A DNA stretch of 43,702 bases, taken from contig DWYB01000058.1 of NCBI GenBank assembly GCA_019118885.1, positions 1 to 43,702 of the forward strand. Reading direction: 5' to 3'. The DNA is from Candidatus Mediterraneibacter surreyensis (GTDB lineage: Bacteria > Bacillota > Clostridia > Lachnospirales > Lachnospiraceae). The notes beneath the pieces are model-generated. The model had not been told where the DNA came from and did not search any database. It saw nothing but the letters and a program-made list of their open reading frames with translations. Position numbers and translations under genes: made by a program. This document shows, piece after piece, positions 36,125-42,688 of this stretch; position 1 is the stretch's first letter; every line of letters begins with the position of its first letter.

Positions 36125-37435
36125 TTACTTCTCACCGTTTGCAGCATTCATAAATCTTCTCTGATATGTAATGATCTGTGGCGAAGAGGTATTCTGTGCA
36201 AGATATGACGGTTCTGTCGTAATGACGATTCTGTCTGTCATATCCTGGAACTCAGGTTCTGCCATCAGTTTATCCAGTTCAGGATACATCCTGGATCCCT
36301 CAATACTGCATACGATCAGTCTTGTATCCAGATTGCAGTTGCGCAGCATTCTCAGGTTATGTCTCACACCGTCCATGCCGTCAAATCCTTCTTTTTCATT
36401 GATCTTCCTGTATTGAATAGTCTCACGCGCCATTTTTTCCACAAGACGCAGATCTGCATCTTCATCGTCCTTGGACAGGAAGTCCCATTGAATCATGAAT
36501 GAGCGGAGATCTTTCAGGAACCTCTCGTCATATGTCTTCTGATAAGCGGTCAAAAGTCCGTTGATATATGTTGTTACGCCAAATCTCTGACGCACAAAGC
36601 TGTTAATGAAATATGGTTTAGCCTGTAATGCCATACCGGTCTGCCATGGTTCAAACATCAGAGTATAGTTGATACGGAATCCATGCTCTTTCATCTTGAG
36701 GGCAAGATTATGGCCATACAGATAATCCGCTGTCTTCGCCTGGTTCCAGCGCGTTGACAGACGCTTGTTCCCTGTAAGGAGCTCGCCCACATTCTGTGCG
36801 TTTACGGGACCGGTGTGCGGGATCTTAAGCACCATCCTGTAGTCTGAGAACATCTCTCTGAACTGCTCCGCTTCCTCCAGGATCTGATTAAAGTCCGCAA
36901 ACGGGTTATTTACTTCCACACTGATATCGCATCCCGGACCAAGGATATCGGCGATCTCTTTCATAACCTCATTTCTTGTCTTAAACTTGTGTCCTACATT
37001 TGCTTCCGGATTATTGATAAAGAGGTCATAGATAATGCCCGGATTGCATGTAAGGTTTCCGATAAGGTTTTTGATCGGCTCTACTTCATACGGATTTGCA
37101 GTATCAGCAGAGAAGATAAATTTAGTCGGACGCTTCTTACCGTTCTTGTCGTAAGAAATGTTCCTTACAAGATCGATCTCCAGATAATGGTTTTCCTTCA
37201 TATTGTATTCGATCTTAAATCCGGCCGGAGTCTCTCCCTCAGGCACTTTAAAAAGATCGATGACGTCTTTGAATCTGTCGCTTGCTCCGATATATTTTAC
37301 CGTCTTAAGGAGAAACTCGTATTCCTCGAAGCTGATCGACTGGTGGAGAGCCCTTCTTACATAGCTCTCATCTTTTGATACGATCTGGATGTCCCCGCCT
37401 ACAAGAGATCCCAGATTATAATTCACTAACTGCAT
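36125..37435 (-). CDS. Long transaldolase-family protein
   Basis: A 436-residue protein with the transaldolase barrel order starting only at about residue 105. FIFSADTANPYEVEPIKNL (D111, TAN) aligns with the DTAN motif, TCNPGI (129-134) with TTNP, SVEV (172-175) with SAEV, VLKIPHTG with the Schiff-base lysine at K204, INYTLMF (255-261) with NVTLIF, and INSFVRQR with SPFVGR. Classical enzymes are about 215 or 315 residues. Here about 100 unrecognised residues precede the barrel, and there is a longer loop between the lysine and the NYTL strand. It lies nine bases after deoC. It probably performs a transaldolase or sugar-phosphate aldolase reaction beside transketolase; the exact reaction is unproven. 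Confidence 0.85.
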   Translation of the reverse strand: MQLVNYNLGSLVGGDIQIVSKDESYVRRALHQSISFEEYEFLLKTVKYIGASDRFKDVIDLFKVPEGETPAGFKIEYNMKENHYLEIDLVRNISYDKNGKKRPTKFIFSADTANPYEVEPIKNLIGNLTCNPGIIYDLFINNPEANVGHKFKTRNEVMKEIADILGPGCDISVEVNNPFADFNQILEEAEQFREMFSDYRMVLKIPHTGPVNAQNVGELLTGNKRLSTRWNQAKTADYLYGHNLALKMKEHGFRINYTLMFEPWQTGMALQAKPYFINSFVRQRFGVTTYINGLLTAYQKTYDERFLKDLRSFMIQWDFLSKDDEDADLRLVEKMARETIQYRKINEKEGFDGMDGVRHNLRMLRNCNLDTRLIVCSIEGSRMYPELDKLMAEPEFQDMTDRIVITTEPSYLAQNTSSPQIITYQRRFMNAANGEK

Positions 37436-37444
37436 GGCTTCCTC

Positions 37445-38143
37445 CTATTTATTCTCTTCCAGTTCTTTCAGATAATCGCTGTATTCCTGAACCAGTCTGC
37501 CTGCGCTTCTCGTTCCGCAGAGGCTTACGCCCAGATGTTCAAACATATAAAGCGCAGCGGCCATAGTAAATGTTCTCGGCACGCCTGAAACTTTGATCTT
37601 TGTATTTCCGGAAAGGTTTTCTTTCATGATCCTTACCTGATGTTCTGTCGGGAATGCCTGAGATCCTGTTGCAGTTTTAACATATGTTACTCCGCACTCA
37701 CAACAGATCTGTGTCAGTTTTGCAATCTCTTCATCTGTAAGGAATCCAACCTCGAAAATCAGCTTTGTATCGCATTTATCACCGCAGATCCTGACAAATT
37801 CACTCACCTCATAACGAACCAGATCCCAGTTTCCATCTCTCACGGCTCCGATATTAATGACCATGTCGCATGCTGTGCATCCCAGATCGACCATTTCCTG
37901 AAGTTCGAACAGTTTAGATTTGGTTGACATAGCTCCGTACGGGAATCCCACAACCGCGCTTGGGCCTACATCCGAACCTTTGAGCTGCTCTACGATCAGT
38001 TCAGCCCAGCAGGAATTCACATTTACTGCATTTACATGATATTTTTTTGCAATATCGCACGCTTCAATAATGTCTTTTTTCTGAAGATTCGGCGCCAGAT
38101 ATGCCAGATCTAAATGTTTTGCGAACTCGTTTACTGTTAACAT
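37445..38143 (-). CDS. deoC: Deoxyribose-phosphate aldolase
   Basis: A 232-residue class I aldolase that splits 2-deoxyribose-5-phosphate into glyceraldehyde-3-phosphate and acetaldehyde. The start is ATG 38143, seven bases after AGGAGG; the frame runs on to an ATG at 38167 whose codons contain that ribosome site. Conserved blocks: HLDLAYLAP, VNVNSCWAELIV, VVGFPYGAMSTKSKLFE, ACDMVINIGA, the Schiff-base lysine in YVKTATGSQAF, and a second lysine in IKVSGVPRT (usually SGGVRT). It is the first gene of the large nucleoside cluster. Confidence 0.95.
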   Translation of the reverse strand: MLTVNEFAKHLDLAYLAPNLQKKDIIEACDIAKKYHVNAVNVNSCWAELIVEQLKGSDVGPSAVVGFPYGAMSTKSKLFELQEMVDLGCTACDMVINIGAVRDGNWDLVRYEVSEFVRICGDKCDTKLIFEVGFLTDEEIAKLTQICCECGVTYVKTATGSQAFPTEHQVRIMKENLSGNTKIKVSGVPRTFTMAAALYMFEHLGVSLCGTRSAGRLVQEYSDYLKELEENK

Positions 38144-38216
38144 TTCGGTTCCTCCTAGAATTTTCATTCATTTTCTTTTTTTCAATGCGCATTTTCTGTT
38201 TACTTGGTACACTGTA

Positions 38217-38245
38217 AATATATCACCCTTTAAATGTTATGTCAA
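38217..38245 (-). promoter_or_regulatory. Promoter of the deoC operon
   Basis: On the minus strand, a consensus -35 TTGACA (38240-38245), a 17-base spacer and -10 TATATT (38217-38222). It lies about 75 bases before the deoC ATG. The -35 lies within an inverted repeat. Confidence 0.85.
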
Positions 38246-38259
38246 TAACATTTGTTATT
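38232..38259. promoter_or_regulatory. Overlapping inverted repeats over the deoC -35 box
   Basis: AAATGTTAT (38232-38240) and ATAACATTT (38245-38253) form a perfect 9-bp inverted repeat with a 4-base centre. A second overlapping repeat joins AATAACA (38244-38250) with TGTTATT (38253-38259). TGTTA half-sites recall the E. coli DeoR operator. The DeoR-family protein at the far end of the cluster is the likely ligand. Confidence 0.65.
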
Positions 38260-38344
38260 ATAATTTCATTTATTTTTCAAAAATCTTTTGTTTTGTGTGA
38301 AATATAACAATATTTTAATTAATATATGTAATTTAACTAACAAA

Positions 38345-38375
38345 AAAGGACGTCCCGTATAAGACGTCCTTTTCT
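38345..38375 (-). terminator. Terminator of the potassium uptake/RNA methyltransferase operon
   Basis: On the minus strand GGACGTC, loop, GACGTCC then TTTTTTG. It lies 13 to 43 bases past the methyltransferase stop, between it and the deoC promoter region. The AT-rich stretch 38262-38340 holds nothing else assignable. Confidence 0.85.
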
Positions 38376-38387
38376 ATAATCTGTGTA

Positions 38388-39200
38388 TCAATTTTCTTTG
38401 ATTCTTCGCTGCCTGCTCGCCTCAAACATAAGCACCGCTGCAGCCACCGCTGCATTCAGCGATTCAGCCTTTCCCTGCATAGGTATGAGCACGAAATGAT
38501 CCGCGCATTCCGCCACCTCATCCCGCAGCCCGTTTCCCTCATTTCCTATCAGAAAAGCGCAGCCCGTTTTATAATCTTCCTGGTCATACGCTCTCTTTCC
38601 TCTCAGATGAGCTGCATAAACCTTGATTCCTGCTGTCTTCAATTCACCAATCGTTCCCGGCAGGTCATCCACGTAGAGGAACGGCATACGAAGCACCGCT
38701 CCCATCGTCGAGCGTACTACCTTCGGGTTATAAATGTCCACGCAGTCACGGCTCAGGATAATCCCCGTCACCCCTGCTGCCTCGGCAGTACGGAAAATCG
38801 TTCCCATATTGCCCGGATCCTGAAGATTATCGAGAATTAGTACATGGGTGTGTTCCGGGTCATTTCCGAGAATATCTGACATATTATATGTCTTTCTTTT
38901 CACAACAGCGAGTATACCTTGTGGCGTCTTTGTACCGGATACATGAGCGAACACCGGATCCGAAAGTATTTCCACCGGCGCAGTATTCTCAAGTGATTCA
39001 CACCCGCTCTTGTTTTTTGCGGCATAGCTCTCCGAAAGATAGATCTTCTCGATTTTTGTACGCCAGCCCGGATCCTGAGAAAGTTCTCCCGCCATCCGGG
39101 GGCCCTCGATCAGGAACACCTGCGCCTCATCTCTCGCACGGCTTTTCTTCATCAGTTTTACCAGCTCTTTTACCTGAGCATTCGCGGTACTAGTGATCAT
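38388..39200 (-). CDS. SpoU/TrmH family RNA 2'-O-methyltransferase
   Basis: A 270-residue SPOUT-fold methyltransferase that uses SAM to modify rRNA or tRNA ribose. An N-terminal substrate-binding domain (ITSTANAQVKELVKLMKKSR, then VFLIEGPRM) is followed by the three knot motifs: LDNLQDPGNMGTIFRTAEAA, FLIGNEGNGLRDEV, and IPMQGKAESLNAAVAAAVLM. The target RNA is not determinable. Its start directly abuts the KtrA-like stop codon with no gap, so it is translated from the potassium uptake message. This pairing recurs in Clostridia to my knowledge, with no known functional link. Confidence 0.93.
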   Translation of the reverse strand: MITSTANAQVKELVKLMKKSRARDEAQVFLIEGPRMAGELSQDPGWRTKIEKIYLSESYAAKNKSGCESLENTAPVEILSDPVFAHVSGTKTPQGILAVVKRKTYNMSDILGNDPEHTHVLILDNLQDPGNMGTIFRTAEAAGVTGIILSRDCVDIYNPKVVRSTMGAVLRMPFLYVDDLPGTIGELKTAGIKVYAAHLRGKRAYDQEDYKTGCAFLIGNEGNGLRDEVAECADHFVLIPMQGKAESLNAAVAAAVLMFEASRQRRIKEN

Positions 39201-39863
39201 TTATCTGCGTTCCTTCTTTGTATCGAATTTCTGTAGGACGTCATTGGCTCCGATCATAATAAGGATTCCGTTCGCCGGAAGAGGCTCGTTCGGATCAAAT
39301 GTAACGTCTACCTGCTTATTAATAATAATACCTACTATGTTAATTCCGAAGCGTTCACGCACCTTCAGGTCTGCAAGGCATTTTCCCTGCCATGGCTCCG
39401 GAACCACAGCCTCAACCATACTGTAGTCTTCAGACAGCTCAATCCAGTCGGAAAACTCTTTTGCAACCAGATTCTTAGCCACACGGCTTCCCATCTCTAT
39501 CTCCGGATATACAACTGAATCTGCGCCCACTTTTTTAAGGATTGTTCCCTGAAGCTTATCCTTTGCCTTTGCCAGGACCATCGGAATCCCCATCTCTTTG
39601 CAGAGCATCGTCGCCATAATGCTTGCTTCAAAGTTCTCGGAGACAGCAATCACTGCTCCGTCCAGATTTCTTCCCCCCAGCGCTTCCAGTGCCTCCGGGT
39701 CTGCCACATCTGCTTTCAGTGCATATGATACCTGTTCGGAGATTTCCTGTATCTTCTCAAAAGATTCATCGACAACAAGCACATCTGCGCCCATCTTCTC
39801 CAGTGTCAGCGCCACACTCCACCCAAAGCTTCCCAGTCCAAGTACAGCAAATTGTTTACTCAT
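39201..39863 (-). CDS. Potassium uptake regulatory subunit, KtrA/TrkA-like
   Basis: A 220-residue cytoplasmic RCK protein that gates the membrane subunit KtrB/TrkH. The N-terminal Rossmann domain has VLGLGSFGWSVA (GxGxxG) and ADVLVVDES, binding NAD(H) or ATP/ADP. The C-terminal RCK_C domain (about residues 135-220, VEAVVPEPWQGKCLADLKVR) is where c-di-AMP binds in Bacillus and Staphylococcus homologues. GGAGAGTAG sets the start. It lies 35 bases after the membrane subunit. Confidence 0.94.
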   Translation of the reverse strand: MSKQFAVLGLGSFGWSVALTLEKMGADVLVVDESFEKIQEISEQVSYALKADVADPEALEALGGRNLDGAVIAVSENFEASIMATMLCKEMGIPMVLAKAKDKLQGTILKKVGADSVVYPEIEMGSRVAKNLVAKEFSDWIELSEDYSMVEAVVPEPWQGKCLADLKVRERFGINIVGIIINKQVDVTFDPNEPLPANGILIMIGANDVLQKFDTKKERR

Positions 39864-39898
39864 TTTTCTACTCTCCTACTGTTTTTAATATTTTATGT

Positions 39899-41284
39899 TT
39901 AACCAAGCATAATCTTCTTCTCAGGCAGTTCCCTGAATTTATCGCTCTTATTTGATTTTCCGGCGAATACAAGCGCCATCGTAAGAGGCCCGATTCTTCC
40001 TATATACATCAGAAGCATCAGTACCACATGGCTTGCGCGTGTCAGATGAGGCGTCAGATCAGCTGACAGACCAACTGTACCGATAGCTGAAGAAGCCTCG
40101 TACATCAGATTCAGGAATTCTGTCTGCGGGTCAAAAATCGACATTGCCGCCACAGCTGTAAGCCAGCAGGTAAACGTGATCAGGGTGATCGTAAGCGCCG
40201 ACCGTACACTGTCCATATCGACTCTTCTTCCGAAACACTCTGTATCCTTATGTCCTCTCAGAACAGAAATAATCGTCAGAATCAGCATTGCAAATGTCGT
40301 CGTCTTTATACCTCCTGCCGTACCTGCCGGGGAACCGCCAACAAACATCAGGATACATCCCAGCAGTCTGGAACTTTCTGTAAGCCCTGACTGCGAGACC
40401 GATGCAAAGCCCGCGGTACGGGTCGTCACAGACTGAAACGCAGATGCCAGCAGCTTCTCCGGAACACTCAGGTCTTTCATCGTCTCCGGATTGTTAAACT
40501 CCAGCAGAAAATATCCGACTGTACCGAAAACGATCAGGAAAGCAGTCATCGTAAGTACAATTTTACTCTGCAGGCCAAGCCTTGTAAAGATTCTTCTTCG
40601 CGCGCCTTTCTCCCCCGCTCCTTTCTTCGCTGTCACAAAGATATCGTGCCATACCGGGAATCCGAGACCGCCCATCACGATCAGGAACATTGTCGTCAGG
40701 CTCACCAGCGGTGAATCAACATATTTCATAAAACTGCTGTTTCCGATAATATCAATTCCCGCATTGCAGAATCCCGAAATAGAATGAAAAACGCCGTACC
40801 AGATCCCTTTCGCCAGTCCGAACTCCGGTACAAACTTAAATGAAAAAAGCACTGCGCCAATCCCTTCTACTATGAATGTTCCCCGCACAATGCGGATGAT
40901 AAACTTCACAAGACCCGACAGAGTATCCAACCCATAAGCCTCCTGGATCAGGATCCTGCCCTTCATTGATATCTTTTTCCCTAAAAGAAGGAAAAACAGC
41001 GCCATACATGCGATCACTCCCAGACCTCCGATCTGGATGAGGATCATCACTACCACCTGACCAAACAAGGTGTATTGTTCTGCAGGTACCACTGTGACAA
41101 GTCCGGTCACGCAGACCGATGTCACGGATGTAAACAGCGCATCGATAAATTCGATGGGCTTCTGATTACAGATCGGCAGCCACAGGATTACGCCGCCCAA
41201 AAATATCACTCCAAAAAAGCCCAGGGCTACAATCTGCATTGTATTCAGTCTGACTCTTCTGGGGCTTTTTTCCCGTCTATCCAT
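39899..41284 (-). CDS. TrkH/KtrB family potassium uptake membrane protein
   Basis: A 461-residue potassium (possibly sodium-coupled) transporter with four pore-loop repeats. Filter regions are recognisable: TSVTSVCVTGLVTV, SGFCNAGIDIIG, TRTAGFASV and SAIGTVGLSADL. The N-terminus is basic (DRREKSPRRVRLN). Length suits KtrB rather than the larger TrkH. It forms the membrane part of a Ktr-type system with the RCK subunit that follows. AGGAGGATGTT precedes the ATG and follows a structured leader. Confidence 0.95.
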   Translation of the reverse strand: MDRREKSPRRVRLNTMQIVALGFFGVIFLGGVILWLPICNQKPIEFIDALFTSVTSVCVTGLVTVVPAEQYTLFGQVVVMILIQIGGLGVIACMALFFLLLGKKISMKGRILIQEAYGLDTLSGLVKFIIRIVRGTFIVEGIGAVLFSFKFVPEFGLAKGIWYGVFHSISGFCNAGIDIIGNSSFMKYVDSPLVSLTTMFLIVMGGLGFPVWHDIFVTAKKGAGEKGARRRIFTRLGLQSKIVLTMTAFLIVFGTVGYFLLEFNNPETMKDLSVPEKLLASAFQSVTTRTAGFASVSQSGLTESSRLLGCILMFVGGSPAGTAGGIKTTTFAMLILTIISVLRGHKDTECFGRRVDMDSVRSALTITLITFTCWLTAVAAMSIFDPQTEFLNLMYEASSAIGTVGLSADLTPHLTRASHVVLMLLMYIGRIGPLTMALVFAGKSNKSDKFRELPEKKIMLG

Positions 41285-41299
41285 AACATCCTCCTAATA

Positions 41300-41375
41300 T
41301 ATGCAGCAGTCCGTCCGACAGGGATAGACTGTTGCAAACATTCACGCGGATTTTCCCCCTCCGCTGTGCACTGCT
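41300..41375 (-). ncRNA. Structured 5' leader of the potassium uptake operon
   Basis: From the predicted start of transcription near 41370 the leader closes on itself. AGCAGT (minus-strand 5' end, 41370-41375) pairs with ACTGCT (41305-41310) just before the AGGAGG. Inside are a stem GCGGA/TCCGC (41360-41364 with 41346-41350) and a short ACAG/CTGT hairpin. It does not fit the c-di-AMP (ydaO) or Mg2+ riboswitch sequence patterns I know. It may be a small regulatory RNA element. Confidence 0.35.
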
Positions 41376-41404
41376 ATATTAACACAGGCATATGTAAGAT
41401 TCAA
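41376..41404 (-). promoter_or_regulatory. Promoter of the potassium uptake operon
   Basis: On the minus strand, -35 TTGAAT (41399-41404), a 17-base spacer and -10 TAATAT (41376-41381). It lies about 92 bases upstream of the KtrB-like ATG. Confidence 0.65.
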
Positions 41405-41507
41405 TTTCAGGATGCTGTTCCGGGCATTTCTTGGCAACTTCTTAACTGTAAAGTGCCAATGTGTTCTCCTGGGTTGCGTCTCCGACAATTCCATTTTTCT
41501 GTCTCTT

Positions 41508-42230
41508 TCAACAGTCAATAAATCTTTTTACCGCAATCATAAGCTCCTGTTCTGTCCGCACCTCTTCCCACACTAATATATGATCCTTCGGTTTTTCATA
41601 ATCTCTCCGATTCATCCACACTGTATTCCATCCCATCTTCACCGCACCCTTAATATCCAGTTCATACGCATCCCCGACAAACCATACTTCCGCATCTTCC
41701 AGCCCCATGGCATGTTCCGCGTATTCAAAAATTTCCCTGTGCGGTTTCTCTGCTCCGACATCTGCAGACACAAATATATTCTCATGAGGGATCCATCTCT
41801 CCACCCGCAGGCTTTTCACCTTATTCCACTGATGCTCTGAAGGTCCGTTTGTAATAATCCCCAAATCTGTTTTTCCTGAACAATACTCAAGTATCTCCTC
41901 CATTTTCTTCGACATATGAATCTGACGCTGGCGTCCTGCATAAATCTTCTGAAAACCAAGTGCATCTTCGTCGGTAATTCTGATGCCAAACTCCTGAAAT
42001 GCTTTCTGAACTCTGTATATGTACATTTCTTCCATTGTAATGTGCCCTGCCAACGCCTGAAAATATACCTGATCACTGTATTTCCTTGTAACAGGATAAA
42101 TTGTTCCGGCAGGAACAGCCGGCTTCTTGCCAAAAAATTCTGCATAAGCTTCTTTAAAAGGTACTGTCTGATCATAAAGCGTATCATCCACATCAAATAA
42201 TATTGCCTGTTTTCTTGCGCCTGTTAACAT
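41508..42230 (-). CDS. HAD superfamily hydrolase
   Basis: A HAD phosphatase of about 240 residues from ATG 42230, preceded by GCGGGAG; the frame is open back to an ATG at 42275 without a well-spaced site. Motif I is FDVDDTLYDQ, motif II IITNGPSEHQWNK, motif III lysine in DVGAEKPHREIFEY, and motif IV VGDAYELDIKGA, where GD plus a later D replace the usual GDxxxxD. A helical cap sits between motifs I and II (about residues 15-95). Resembles YjjG-type nucleotidases; substrate unknown. The gene precedes the potassium operon but has its own unit. Confidence 0.9.
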   Translation of the reverse strand: MLTGARKQAILFDVDDTLYDQTVPFKEAYAEFFGKKPAVPAGTIYPVTRKYSDQVYFQALAGHITMEEMYIYRVQKAFQEFGIRITDEDALGFQKIYAGRQRQIHMSKKMEEILEYCSGKTDLGIITNGPSEHQWNKVKSLRVERWIPHENIFVSADVGAEKPHREIFEYAEHAMGLEDAEVWFVGDAYELDIKGAVKMGWNTVWMNRRDYEKPKDHILVWEEVRTEQELMIAVKRFIDC

Positions 42231-42291
42231 TTTAATTTTCTCCCGCATCTGATGATCCGCAGATTGTCTCTGCATTCCTGAATATCTGATC

Positions 42292-42480
42292 CTACATCTG
42301 TTTTCTAACTACAGCATACTCATCCCCATTCCGATAGTAGGGGCACTGGTAATAGCGGTCAGACATTATTCTCATATAATCGTCCTCGTCCATATTCATA
42401 TCGCACAGATATGCCTCATACTCATCATCATATATATAAAACGCACATGTCTCGCAACTGCTCCGTTCTTTTTGTTTCAT
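42292..42480 (-). CDS. Small four-cysteine protein, DUF6472-like
   Basis: A 62-residue protein from ATG 42480, which follows GAGGAGAAGTAAT. The frame runs up to 42546, but the upstream codons lack a ribosome site and contain this one. CETC near the start and two later cysteines (in YLCDMNMDEDDYM and YQCPYYRNG) could bind one zinc, as a CxxC...C...C site. Acidic and tyrosine-rich otherwise. It resembles a DUF6472-type family of Lachnospiraceae; function unknown. It lies 61 bases upstream of the HAD gene on the same strand. Confidence 0.7.
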   Translation of the reverse strand: MKQKERSSCETCAFYIYDDEYEAYLCDMNMDEDDYMRIMSDRYYQCPYYRNGDEYAVVRKQM

Positions 42481-42608
42481 ATTACTTCTCCTCTTTTTCT
42501 TATACCGTCCGCTTTGTTTTACTGCTTTTATTGTACCGTACAGCATTTCTTTTTATTATAACATCTGAAACTCACTCCGTGTCAGATTTCTACCTGCCCC
42601 TTCGATTT

Positions 42609-42665
42609 AAAAAAAACAGGAAACTGCAGAAATTCTCAAAATTAAGAATTTCTGCAGTTTCCTGT
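42609..42665 (-). terminator. Terminator of the CstA gene with a 21-bp perfect stem
   Basis: Arms 42616-42636 and 42645-42665 are perfect complements over 21 bases with an 8-base loop. On the minus strand the stem is followed by eight T residues. It starts 23 bases after the cstA stop codon. Confidence 0.92.
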
Positions 42666-42688
42666 CTATTATGCAAAATGTTTCTCTG

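Noticed and set aside
38199-38218. A catabolite control (cre) site downstream of the deoC promoter
   Set aside because: TTTAC and GTAAA are inverted here, but the spacing and centre do not fit the cre consensus.
41300-41375. c-di-AMP (ydaO) riboswitch before the potassium operon
   Set aside because: GGGGGA and GTGAATG pieces recall it, but the long conserved core and the CCGAA/CTAACCTCG blocks are missing and the leader is too short.
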